52,102 nucleotides of DNA. It comes from an uncultured Photobacterium sp. (lineage in GTDB: Bacteria; Pseudomonadota; Gammaproteobacteria; Enterobacterales; Vibrionaceae). Positions within the stretch are counted from its first letter, which is position 1. Each line of letters begins with the position of its first letter. This document shows, piece by piece, positions 17,941-26,622 of the stretch. Under the pieces are notes generated by a model. It was not told the DNA's origin, searched no databases, and saw nothing but the letters and a program-made list of their open reading frames with translations. Made by a program: the position numbers and the translations under genes. The stretch is from assembly GCF_947039875.1 (NCBI RefSeq), contig NZ_CAMRAN010000029.1, positions 1 to 52,102 of the forward strand, given 5' to 3'.

Positions 17941-18942
17941 ATGTCTAATAAATATTTTGCACTGTTACCATTGGCCGTTCTTATTTCTGGTGTTGCTCAG
18001 GCCGCACCTGCTGACCCTTACTATGTTGGTGTTCGCTTAGGTGATGCTAACTATTCACATTTTGAACAGAATGGCCATGCCTCTAATCTTGGGTTGAAGC
18101 AAAACGATTGGAGTGCGGGTATTTTTGCTGGTTATAATATTACCCCATGGTTTGCGGTTGAGACAGGTTATACAGCACTGGGTGAAGCCCATTTTTCATC
18201 CCAAAAAATAAAATTACATGCGTTTGATTTAACTGGTAAAGTAACATGGCATCTTAATAATAGCTGGGGCTTATTTGCTAAAGCTGGCGGCAGTTATATG
18301 CTGACTGATTACCATAGCCGTGATAATCGTATTAAAGATATTGATGATCATCTTGTTGGCACTGTCGGCGCGGGTATTGAATATCAATTAACTGATCACC
18401 TTTCTACTCGGCTTGAATATCAGTTCTATCATGATCTAGCATCAAAACCCCGTGGTACTGATTTAAGCTATAAGTTTGATACTAATTTTTATGGTTTAAG
18501 TTTGGTTTACAATTGGGGAGCAAAGCCGGTAGTTGATACGATTGCGCCTGCAATGGCACAAACGATGACGATTGAGCCTTCAACATTATCATTAGATTAT
18601 GGTGTTAATCAGTATCAATTAACACCAGCAAATAAGAGAGCGCTACAGCCAATGGCTAAACGCTTAACTCGTTACCCAAGCGCAATGATTGTTGTAACCG
18701 GCTATACTTCTAATACGGGCACAGCAGCTTATAACCAAACATTGTCTGAAAAGCGTGCTCATGCTGTGGCATCTGAGTTAGAAAAATACGTAACAAACCC
18801 AGCTCAAGTGACGGCACAAGGCATGGGTGAACAGCACCCAATCGCAACCAATGCAACAGCAGAAGGTCGCGCACAAAACCGCCGCGTAGAAATTACATCG
18901 CCAGCATTAAAAATCGCAACAGAAGCCGCTTCTGAGCGTTAA
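17941..18942 (+). CDS. OmpA-family outer-membrane protein, copy 2, with altered peptidoglycan site
   Basis: 333 aa from the ATG at 17941 (MSNKYFALLPLAVLISG, a signal peptide); the in-frame start at 17896 would add an implausible leader. It is a paralogue of copy 1 over the whole length, with the matching barrel segment YNITPWFAVETGYTALGE and the matching C-terminal EGRAQNRRVEITSP. In the OmpA C-terminal domain, the usual GHTDxxG is replaced by GYTSNTG, so the diaminopimelate-contacting Asp is Ser. The NxxLSxxRA part remains (YNQTLSEKRA). Peptidoglycan binding may therefore be weak or lost. It lies 1 kb downstream of copy 1, on the same strand. Confidence 0.88.
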   Translation: MSNKYFALLPLAVLISGVAQAAPADPYYVGVRLGDANYSHFEQNGHASNLGLKQNDWSAGIFAGYNITPWFAVETGYTALGEAHFSSQKIKLHAFDLTGKVTWHLNNSWGLFAKAGGSYMLTDYHSRDNRIKDIDDHLVGTVGAGIEYQLTDHLSTRLEYQFYHDLASKPRGTDLSYKFDTNFYGLSLVYNWGAKPVVDTIAPAMAQTMTIEPSTLSLDYGVNQYQLTPANKRALQPMAKRLTRYPSAMIVVTGYTSNTGTAAYNQTLSEKRAHAVASELEKYVTNPAQVTAQGMGEQHPIATNATAEGRAQNRRVEITSPALKIATEAASER

Positions 18943-19017
18943 TCTATGACATTAAAACATACTGTTATTGAAGAGCCTGTTATTTAATAAAAATCACGGG
19001 AATAAAAAAGTAGAAAT

Positions 19018-19061
19018 AAAAAGGTCAGCCTGTTGGAATAAACATAGCTGACCTTTTTTAT
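19018..19061. terminator. Bidirectional terminator
   Basis: AAAAAGGTCAGC and GCTGACCTTTTTT form a 12-bp stem around a 16-base loop, between the converging OmpA-like gene 2 and rodA paralogue. Confidence 0.82.
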
Positions 19062-19085
19062 TTGATAATTTGAGCGTTAATAGAT

Positions 19086-20177
19086 TTATTTACATGGTGC
19101 ACAAATAGATTTTTTACGCAGACAGAGTGACATGATCATGCCAAATATAGCTCCTTGCGTAATAATAGCTGAGCCACCATAACTAAAGAAAGGCAGTGGA
19201 CTTCCCATTACTGGTAACACGCCACTTACCATACCGATATTAATAAAGCTATAAAGAAAGAAGCTTAATGCGAAAGCTGCACTGACTAAACGCGCAAAAG
19301 GTGATTCTGATTGATTTGCTAACCAAATCACTCTAAATGTCATAAAGGCGTAGATCCCCAATAGTAATACACTGCCCCAATACCCCCATTCTTCAGCAAA
19401 GGTTGAGAAAATAAAGTCAGTGTGACTTTCTGGAATAAAACCTAAATTACCTTGAGTTGCATCTGTCCAACCTTTACCGAGAATACCGCCAGAACCAATA
19501 GCAATTTTTGATTGAATGATCTGATAACCAGAACCAAGAGGATCAGATTCAGGGTCAAGAAACTGTAATACACGTTTTTTTTGATAGGTTTCCATTACGA
19601 AATACCAAGCTAGCGGTATGGTTACACCAATAATGCCTAATACTGTCGAAATTAATCTCCAACTCATACCTGCATAGTAAAGTACAAACAAAGCATACAA
19701 AATAGTAAAAATGGCACCATCAAGGTCGGGCTGGATAAAAATAAGCCCTGCAGGAATAGCGGTGATCATCAGGCAAAACAGTACTTTTTTCAGTGGTGGA
19801 CGTCCTGCTTCTGCAATTAATACCCATGCAATCATTAATGGAACGGCAATTTTAACCAATTCTGAGGGCTGAAAACGAATAGGACCAAGGGCTAACCAGC
19901 GTCGAGAACCATTGGTGCTGTCGCCACTAACAAACACACCAAGTAAAAAAATAACGGTAATAACAAACAAATAAGGGGCATAGCGTTGGTAGGTGGCCGG
20001 AGGAATAGCCGACATTAAAATTAATATACCAATTGCTAATATACCTCGAATGAGGTGACGCTCAATAATCGGTACACTAAAGCTACTAGCACTCCATACA
20101 GTTAATGAGCTAAAGGTAATCAAAAGGAGAATTGATATACAGAGTGGTACATCAAGATAAGGACGGTATTTATTCAT
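19086..20177 (-). CDS. rodA: RodA-type peptidoglycan glycosyltransferase (SEDS family)
   Basis: 363 aa with about ten membrane helices. SEDS motifs are clear: GSRRWLALGPIRFQPSELVK, IQPDLDGA, DPLGSGYQIIQSKIAIGSGG and SHTDFIFSTFAEEWG (with the catalytic-loop Asp), and a C-terminal SPLPFFSYGGSA. RodA polymerises glycan strands for side-wall synthesis with PBP2. In related bacteria rodA normally sits next to the PBP2 gene (mrdA), which is not here. The gene stands alone, so it could be a second RodA copy. The protein also lacks the positively charged tail of FtsW. Confidence 0.88.
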   Translation of the reverse strand: MNKYRPYLDVPLCISILLLITFSSLTVWSASSFSVPIIERHLIRGILAIGILILMSAIPPATYQRYAPYLFVITVIFLLGVFVSGDSTNGSRRWLALGPIRFQPSELVKIAVPLMIAWVLIAEAGRPPLKKVLFCLMITAIPAGLIFIQPDLDGAIFTILYALFVLYYAGMSWRLISTVLGIIGVTIPLAWYFVMETYQKKRVLQFLDPESDPLGSGYQIIQSKIAIGSGGILGKGWTDATQGNLGFIPESHTDFIFSTFAEEWGYWGSVLLLGIYAFMTFRVIWLANQSESPFARLVSAAFALSFFLYSFINIGMVSGVLPVMGSPLPFFSYGGSAIITQGAIFGMIMSLCLRKKSICAPCK

Positions 20178-20432
20178 TAAGTACTACTGTAAACCACGCG
20201 AAGTCGCGCATCGATGATAAGTACCGTTACTTTAAAATATTATCGCGTTGCGACAAGAGATATTTTGCAAGAAAATGTATTTCTGTCGCAATGGACAAAT
20301 AAATACACAAATTATCATCTTAAAGACTACTGCTAATCACGGCTATTGGGTGTTTTTTCGACAACGCCTCAGTCTTTAATACTATGCTTCACGTATAATC
20401 ACGGAAAATAATACAATCGCAGTGGAGTAGAA

Positions 20433-21338
20433 ATGGATCGTTATTACTGGGGTGTTGATTTAGGCGGTACTAAAATTGAATGCGCCATTATTGAGCGTAG
20501 CACCGATAAATGTGTAGTAAGAGAGCGCATAGCAACAGAAAGCGATCAAGGTTATGCCCATATTTTAAATCAGATTAAATTACTGATTGATCGATGCGCT
20601 GAACAATTAGGCCAACGACCTTTAGCGATTGGTTTTGGTACGCCAGGGACGTTAGATCCTCATCATGGCGTAATGAAAAATTGTAATTCAACCGCGCTTA
20701 ATGGCAAACCGCTTGATAAAGATCTTTCGCTGTTATTAGATGCACAAGTTATATTAGCGAATGACGCGAATTGTTTTGCCTTAGCCGAAGCGCATTTTGG
20801 TGCGGCTAAACGTGTAAAACCAAATGCAGAAGTTGTGTTTGGTATCATCATGGGCACCGGTGTTGGATCGGGTATCGTTGTCAATGGCAAAGGTTTATAT
20901 GGTTGCCATGGCATTGCAGGTGAGTGGGGGCATAATGTTATTGAGCCTAATGGCGCCCTTTGTTATTGCGGTCAATCAGGGTGTTTAGAAACCGTTATTT
21001 CAGGTAAAGGCTTAGAACGGTTCTACTTTGAACAATCTAGTGTTGAACTATCATTACCAGAAATAGTGGAGCGCGCCGCTGGAAATGATCTTCACGCTCA
21101 AGCAACATTGGCCAGAATGTCACATTACTTTGGTATTGCTGCTGCACAGATTATCAATGTGCTTGATCCTGATGTAATAGTTATTGGCGGCGGTGTGGGT
21201 AACATCGATGCTTTATACCAACAAGCACAGCAAGCCATATTGCCACATTTATTTAATGGTGAATTAAACACTCAGATTGTGAAGCCAGATTTAGGTGATA
21301 GTGCAGGTGTCTTTGGTGCTGCGGCATTGGTAAAATAA
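20433..21338 (+). CDS. ROK-family sugar kinase (Mak/NagK type)
   Basis: 301 aa, the usual length. The N-terminal ATP-binding motif is WGVDLGGTKIE. Other ROK features are KNCNSTALNGKPL, NDANCFALAEA, GTGVGSGIVVNGK, GEWGHN and the zinc-binding CYCGQSGCLET. The spacing CYCGQSGCLETVISGKG is closer to fructokinase Mak than to N-acetylglucosamine kinase NagK, which has CGCGQHGCIEN. It would phosphorylate a free hexose in the cytoplasm. Single gene, ending at a strong terminator shared with the MFS gene. Confidence 0.87.
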   Translation: MDRYYWGVDLGGTKIECAIIERSTDKCVVRERIATESDQGYAHILNQIKLLIDRCAEQLGQRPLAIGFGTPGTLDPHHGVMKNCNSTALNGKPLDKDLSLLLDAQVILANDANCFALAEAHFGAAKRVKPNAEVVFGIIMGTGVGSGIVVNGKGLYGCHGIAGEWGHNVIEPNGALCYCGQSGCLETVISGKGLERFYFEQSSVELSLPEIVERAAGNDLHAQATLARMSHYFGIAAAQIINVLDPDVIVIGGGVGNIDALYQQAQQAILPHLFNGELNTQIVKPDLGDSAGVFGAAALVK

Positions 21339-21367
21339 GATCAACCAAACTAATTAACAAACATAAC

Positions 21368-21406
21368 AAAAAGGGCACAACGGTATTAACCATTGTGCCC
21401 TTTTTT
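21368..21406. terminator. Bidirectional terminator
   Basis: AAAAAGGGCACAA and TTGTGCCCTTTTTT form a 13-bp stem between the converging ROK kinase and MFS genes. Confidence 0.88.
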
Positions 21407-21420
21407 ACGCATACTGTGTA

Positions 21421-22596
21421 TCAGCTTGCCAATACTTGAGGCTTGCGTTGTAAACTTGCAAATAGCATATAAATAGCGGTTGCTAGTAGCACGATAAAGA
21501 AGAAATTCATCAAACCATTTTGTTTCGCCATAAAGCTATTCGCACCAATAGGACCTAATGCTGAACCAATACTGTAACTAAATAGCATTACTTGGGTGGC
21601 AGCAACAATGTAAGACGAATCTAAATTATCACATGCTAGCGTAATCGCAATTGGGTACAACGCAAATGCTGACATACCTAACAACGCTAATGCACTAACT
21701 AGCATGATGTAATCTGACGACAAATAGGTTAAACCCATTGCAAACACGCCAAGTAATGACATTAACGCAAGTAATAACGTCTTGCTCATTACAATAGAAA
21801 GCTTGCTAATAATTGGCTGAATAACCATGCCGCCAAGAATAATCGCCGCCATTAATACACCCACTTGATTGGTAGAAAGTGAGCTGGCTTTAAGCGCTAA
21901 TGGCATCAAACCATAAATACTTCCCATCACCACACCTGATGTGATGCAACCAATAATTGCTGGCTTACTTAAACGTGAAATTTGTTTAAGTGAAAGCACT
22001 TGGTGTCCGTGGCTATCTGGCTGACCTTGCTTAATAAACAAGGGAGGCAAAATAGCAATCAATAATAGGACTAATATCACGATAAAAGGTACAAAACCTT
22101 GTACACCAAAGTAACCCACAGCAAGCTGACCGATAGTTGTACCGCCGTACAATGACGTCATGTAAAACCCAAGACGTTTAGCTCGCTCTTTTGCGCTGTC
22201 GCCAATCAATAACCATGATTCAACAACAACAAAAATACCAGCTACAGCCATACCTGCAATTAAACGTGAAAATAGCCATAGTTCTTTATGTGGAAACAAA
22301 GGTAATACAGCAACCGTTGACGCTAATAATGTAAGAAAGCTAATAAAGGCAATGCGGTGACCTATTTTAGCAATAATAGGTTCGATCATTAATGACCCTA
22401 TTAATAAGCCAAGATAATAGATACTCGCTAACCAACTGGCATAACTACTATCAATATTAAAATTTGCTAATGATAGTGGGATCAAGCTCATTAAGTAGCC
22501 TGAAGCGATTGCAAATACCGTTAGTCCCGCAACGGGCACAAGCATGCCGTTACTTTTATGACAAGTAGTGGTTTGTTGCACTACCGTACTCTCCAC
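21421..22596 (-). CDS. MFS transporter (YcaD-like)
   Basis: 391 aa with about 12 helices, typical MFS length. The helix-2/3 loop (EPIIAKIGHR), RLIAGMAVAGIFVVVESWLL and LGFYMTSLYGGTTIGQL match the YcaD-like branch. Substrate unknown. The open frame starts at a GTG (22596), but a second GTG at 22581 lies nine bases after GGAG and is the better start. Expressed away from rbgA across a 540-bp gap. Confidence 0.82.
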   Translation of the reverse strand: MESTVVQQTTTCHKSNGMLVPVAGLTVFAIASGYLMSLIPLSLANFNIDSSYASWLASIYYLGLLIGSLMIEPIIAKIGHRIAFISFLTLLASTVAVLPLFPHKELWLFSRLIAGMAVAGIFVVVESWLLIGDSAKERAKRLGFYMTSLYGGTTIGQLAVGYFGVQGFVPFIVILVLLLIAILPPLFIKQGQPDSHGHQVLSLKQISRLSKPAIIGCITSGVVMGSIYGLMPLALKASSLSTNQVGVLMAAIILGGMVIQPIISKLSIVMSKTLLLALMSLLGVFAMGLTYLSSDYIMLVSALALLGMSAFALYPIAITLACDNLDSSYIVAATQVMLFSYSIGSALGPIGANSFMAKQNGLMNFFFIVLLATAIYMLFASLQRKPQVLAS

Positions 22597-23055
22597 ATTA
22601 AATTCGGTTTAGATAATCTGTCTCTTTATATAAAGGAATAACCCTGTAAAGAGTAGCCAAAAACCCGCCGACCGAAAAAGGCAGGAGGGAGGAAGAGACA
22701 GTGCTGTTTAAGTTTGCTTCCGACTGAAAGCGAAGCGATTATTCACGTAACGGTGACGTGAGTAAAATGAGAAAAACTAATCCGAAATGATGCTTTTATT
22801 TATAATCTTATCTGTATAGAAAAAATGCTTAGAGGTGAATTTAATCACATACTTTCAATAGAATAATGAATCAATAAAAGAACTTATTATTGAATGGGTT
22901 AGATTTATTTATTGCGTGAATAAATCAATGAGTAACAATAAAATCATTAGTGTTGTAATTGAGTTTGAAGCGTCGTAATTTCAGATTTCATACGAAAAAA
23001 ATTAATGCTGACCAATAAAAATTTTTCTTTTATATCTGGGTTTATTAAAAGCATA
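22597..23055. other. Intergenic region between the MFS gene and rbgA
   Basis: AT-rich, with CCTTTATATAAAGG near 22625 (a palindrome that may be part of the MFS promoter) and CACGT-AACGGTG-ACGTG near 22752. No ORF of interest and no recognisable RNA gene. Confidence 0.4.
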
Positions 23056-23104
23056 AAAAAAGTCACTCTATCAGATATAAATTAATAAACAGATAGAAGT
23101 GACT
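23056..23104 (-). terminator. Terminator of rbgA
   Basis: On the minus strand AGTCACTTCTATC and GATAGAGTGACT pair with a one-base bulge, followed by seven Ts, 35 bp beyond the rbgA stop. Confidence 0.78.
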
Positions 23105-23139
23105 ATTAAAACTTGTGTAAAAAAATATTGTTTTATTAC

Positions 23140-24096
23140 TTAGCGTTTATTTTTAAGGTAACGCTTGCGACGCTCTTCTTTTTTCTTAATCTTTTCTTCT
23201 ATTTTACGTTCAGATGCAATCGCAACATTGATCAATTCTTCAGTGATCATGTCTGGATGTTCAAGTGTGATGTTACCTAAGGTGCCATTACGTAATTCAT
23301 TAATCAAAATAACAGAGGCTTTGTGTAAATCAACACGACCCCCGCCTTTTAAACAACCACGCTTACGACCGATCTCCTCGATTAATTCAATTGCAGATTC
23401 AGGTAAGTCATCATCAAGGTTGTAACGTGCTTTGATCAAATCAGGGTAGGCTTGAATTAAGTATTCAATAGCAAAGAAGCCAACATCGATATAATCCATG
23501 GCAGTATCTTTAATCGCACCGGTTGCCGCTAAACGGAAACCACTGTGCGGGTTTTCTACTTTTGGCCACAAAATCCCAGGAGTATCAGACAGTAAAATAC
23601 CATTATCTAAATTAATACGTTGCTGCTGGCGCGTTACGGCAGGTTGGTTACCTGTAATTGCAACAGTACGACCCGCAAGGGCATTAATGATGGTTGATTT
23701 ACCCACATTAGGAATACCCATGATCATCGTACGAATTTTCTTACCCGCTTCTTCACGCTGTGGCGCAAGCTTACGGCAGAGATCCATAATTTGATTCACT
23801 TCGTTTAAGTTTTCCGTCGTAATAGCAATTGCCTTTACGCCTTGTTCTTTTTCAAGGTGATTAATCCAAAGTTGGGTCATTTCAGGATCAGCTAAATCAC
23901 GCTTGTTAAGTACTTTAACAACCGGTTTGCCATCATTAGTTTCACGGAATGATTTGATCAGCGGGTTTTCACTACTAAAAGGAATACGGGCATCTAGCAC
24001 TTCGATGATCACATCGACTTTCGGCATTGCCTCTTCAATTTCTTTACGGGCTTTGTGCATATGGCCCGGGAACCACTGAATTGTTTGACTACTCAT
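23140..24096 (-). CDS. rbgA: Ribosome biogenesis GTPase RbgA (YlqF)
   Basis: The most likely start is the ATG at 24096 (MSSQTIQWFPGHMHKARKEI), giving 318 aa and matching the family N-terminus; the open frame extends upstream to 24201 without support. The GTPase motifs come in the circularly permuted order of the family: G4 LNKRDLAD, G5, then G1 GIPNVGKSTI and G3 DTPGILWP. It acts in late assembly of the 50S subunit in Gram-positives; homologues occur in gammaproteobacteria. The C-terminus is highly basic (KKKEERRKRYLKNKR). It is the last clear core gene before the island. Confidence 0.9.
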   Translation of the reverse strand: MSSQTIQWFPGHMHKARKEIEEAMPKVDVIIEVLDARIPFSSENPLIKSFRETNDGKPVVKVLNKRDLADPEMTQLWINHLEKEQGVKAIAITTENLNEVNQIMDLCRKLAPQREEAGKKIRTMIMGIPNVGKSTIINALAGRTVAITGNQPAVTRQQQRINLDNGILLSDTPGILWPKVENPHSGFRLAATGAIKDTAMDYIDVGFFAIEYLIQAYPDLIKARYNLDDDLPESAIELIEEIGRKRGCLKGGGRVDLHKASVILINELRNGTLGNITLEHPDMITEELINVAIASERKIEEKIKKKEERRKRYLKNKR

Positions 24097-24201
24097 TTGA
24101 TTTTTATACTCTTTATTTTTGCTAGTAGCCCCATGGGGTACATCAGGGGGTACTAAAAACTTTTGTAAAAGATAGCAGTGGACATCATTTTCTATCCACA
24201 C

Positions 24202-24567
24202 TGGTAATGCTGCTATCGCTTACATACAAATACTTATCACTGAGTTTACCATAACTGCTAGGGGATGCTTGCCCGTTAATGTATTTAGACGTTACAGCGC
24301 GGTAAGCATGATTAGTTATTGTTCGGATTTTTCTAATACTTGATCTGTTGTCATAGGAGTATGAACAACATAGTCGTTTGGTTTGTGCATAGCCTTGATT
24401 TCTTATGCTTAATGGGTTTCTACACAAGGATGATATGTGTTTGAAAATTTTTGATTCTGGATTTATGAGGGTAGTGAGTTAAGGCAGAGTAACGAAGGCT
24501 GGTGGGCATAATCAAAAAATACGGATTCCGCCAATTTGATGAATGAAACAACGTAAAGGAATTCATC
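24202..24567. other. Noncoding stretch at the left edge of the island
   Basis: Between rbgA and the AlpA-like remnant. An 80-codon minus-strand frame and a 24-codon frame (starting MHKPNDYVVHT at about 24390) do not match anything I know. CCCCATGGGG, a 10-bp palindrome, lies just upstream near 24130. The sequence GGCAGAGTAA at 24483-24492 also occurs at 52070-52079. Confidence 0.4.
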
Positions 24568-24703
24568 ATGAGATTCATCCGCTTAAAAGAAGTCATGCAC
24601 GTAACAGGTTTAGGTCGTTTTAGTATCTATAACTACATGGCAGAAGGGCGCTTTCCTATAGGTGGTAGAGCCATGGGTTGAGAGTGATCTATGGATGGCA
24701 TAG
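24568..24703 (+). pseudogene. Frameshifted AlpA-family excisionase/regulator
   Basis: The ATG at 24568 has AAAGGA seven bases upstream. It encodes MRFIRLKEVMHVTGLGRFSI and then YNYMAEGRFPIGGRAMG before a stop at 24679. AlpA-family proteins continue GW-V-E-S-x-I-x-x-W; that continuation (WVESDLWMA) is present in another frame from 24674 to the TAG at 24703. So a one-base indel has broken the gene, and even the restored reading ends early. AlpA proteins regulate excision of P4-like elements, which agrees with the integrase remains at the other end. Confidence 0.75.
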
Positions 24704-25023
24704 AAAGTTGCTGTCAGGAATGTATAAATTAGATTTATCTGCTGTGATTTAATACCTAGGCTAAGAACCAGATCGTTATTTATTCGTTATCGGTTGAATA
24801 GTAGTATAAATTTGTTTACCTTTTATTTAAATAAACAATATAAACATGTGATTTTTTTGATTAAAGTCACGTTATTTATATTTTTGATATTAAATGTTTT
24901 TTATATGATTTATTGAAGTATACAACATTGATCTGATTATTTTATCATTACACCATATGACATTCTTGAGACGTTTAAATAGGAAAATATTTTTATTGCG
25001 TCTTTCTCATGGGGTAAAATTTT
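24704..25023. other. AT-rich leader upstream of the dpt operon
   Basis: About 320 bp, the only place for the dptFGH promoter. I see a possible -35 TTGAGA near 24967 but no convincing -10. No ORF. Confidence 0.4.
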
Positions 25024-26622
25024 TTGATAAATTTTCTAACTGCGCTCAGTGTGATGGATAAATCATCACCTTATGCTGTATCTACGGAGCGAAATATTGC
25101 ATTATCTATTGATTTAGATGAAGTTAAAAAACATCTTTATGTAAAAACTGATATTGAAGAGGATTTTGAAAAACAATTAATTGGATTATCCGCTACGGAT
25201 AAAAAACTTATCTTTTTATGCGGCTGTAGTGGTGATGGTAAATCTGAAATTCTTACCAAGTTTAATAAAGACTATGACAATAGAGCTAATTTTCATCTTG
25301 ATGCTACTCATAGTTTTCATCCGAATGATACTGCTATTCAAACACTAGATAAATTGTTCACTGATTTTGAAACATTAGGAAAAACATTAGTTGTCGGTAT
25401 TAATACTGGCATGTTAGGTAATTATGCACAAGAAGGAGCGGTAGTAGAAATTACTGCGTCTATTAATGCATTTCTAGATAAGGATAAGAAGTCGATACCA
25501 GAAAATCATATATATTTAGACTTTGAAGATTATCCTAAGTTCACCTTGGAAACAAATGGTAATACATCTAAATTTGCCAAAGATCTACTTCATAAAATCA
25601 CTGCAAAAGATAACAACTTAATCCGTCAGTATTTTGATGCAGAGTGTAAAAAACAAAAAGTAGATAAAAAACTATGTGCGAATTATCAATTATTAGAGCG
25701 TGAAGAAATTCAAGACGTTATCATTGATCTATTGTTTAAAGCTCGTTTAATGAAAGATCAATTTTTGACGGCTCGCGCATTATTAGACTTTATTTTTCAC
25801 TTGCTTGCTGGCCCCGGATATTTATTTGATAATTTATTTAAAAAATGTGATAACGAGTTAATAAATATCATTTCAGATTTTGATCCGTCGATTAAACGTA
25901 CAAAAAAAATTGATAAGTTTATTTTGTCTCATTCATTACAGTTACCTGATATCGACTTCGAGGATTATAAAACCGAATTAACCGATCTTGGTATACGGCG
26001 AGGTCAAAATGCAGAATCTTATTTACGATTGTTCTACGTGTTACGAAAATCAGATTATGGCAATGAATACCATAAGCAATTCGCTCATGATTTTGATGAA
26101 GATCTAATAGAAAATTATTCAGAAGTTTGGCACTTGCATACTGGTTTCGATAATTCGCCAGAGCAAAAAGAGAAGTTACGTCAGTTTTATCGTCAAATAG
26201 CAATTACAGCTATTTATAAATATATCAATCGTAATGCACCTAAATTAGCTAAAGGTGAGTTCTTTATCTCTGAGCATAATGGCTATGTTTTAGCTTCATC
26301 ACTTGAGTTTAAAGCGGATATAAAAGCCATAAAAACCCGCTATAACAATAGTATCTCATTTTTTACTGCTTATTTTCGAGTTGGTGATAAAACCTTATCT
26401 TTGAAGGTAAATATTAACCTGTTGCATTTAATGCAACGTATTGTTGCAGGTTACCGACCAAACAAACATGACAAAAACACCATTGTATTGCTGGATGAAT
26501 TGGTCGATGACATTAAGGATATTGCAAATAGTTCGGATATTCTTTACATCGTTGGAAAAGGTAATAAGCGATACAAAATAACTAATGTAGATGATGAAGA
26601 CTTTGAAGTGAGTGGGTTATGA
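25024..26622 (+). CDS. dptF: DptF, PT-dependent restriction ATPase subunit
   Basis: 532 aa from a TTG start at 25024 (an ATG at 25054 is an alternative). I prefer the TTG because MINFLTALSVMDKSSPYAV resembles the N-terminus of DptF proteins. Walker A is GCSGDGKSE at residues 67-75. DptF is one of three proteins that destroy DNA lacking phosphorothioate marks in Dnd+ cells. It is the first gene of dptF-dptG-dptH, with ATGA overlap to dptG. The restriction role comes from family knowledge and gene order; DptF acts with DptG and DptH, probably as a complex on DNA in the cytoplasm. Confidence 0.9.
   Translation: MINFLTALSVMDKSSPYAVSTERNIALSIDLDEVKKHLYVKTDIEEDFEKQLIGLSATDKKLIFLCGCSGDGKSEILTKFNKDYDNRANFHLDATHSFHPNDTAIQTLDKLFTDFETLGKTLVVGINTGMLGNYAQEGAVVEITASINAFLDKDKKSIPENHIYLDFEDYPKFTLETNGNTSKFAKDLLHKITAKDNNLIRQYFDAECKKQKVDKKLCANYQLLEREEIQDVIIDLLFKARLMKDQFLTARALLDFIFHLLAGPGYLFDNLFKKCDNELINIISDFDPSIKRTKKIDKFILSHSLQLPDIDFEDYKTELTDLGIRRGQNAESYLRLFYVLRKSDYGNEYHKQFAHDFDEDLIENYSEVWHLHTGFDNSPEQKEKLRQFYRQIAITAIYKYINRNAPKLAKGEFFISEHNGYVLASSLEFKADIKAIKTRYNNSISFFTAYFRVGDKTLSLKVNINLLHLMQRIVAGYRPNKHDKNTIVLLDELVDDIKDIANSSDILYIVGKGNKRYKITNVDDEDFEVSGL

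Noticed and set aside
24185..24427. 80-codon minus-strand ORF beside rbgA
   Set aside because: Not similar to anything I know, no ribosome-binding site, and a different frame there has an equally plausible short ORF; treated as noncoding.
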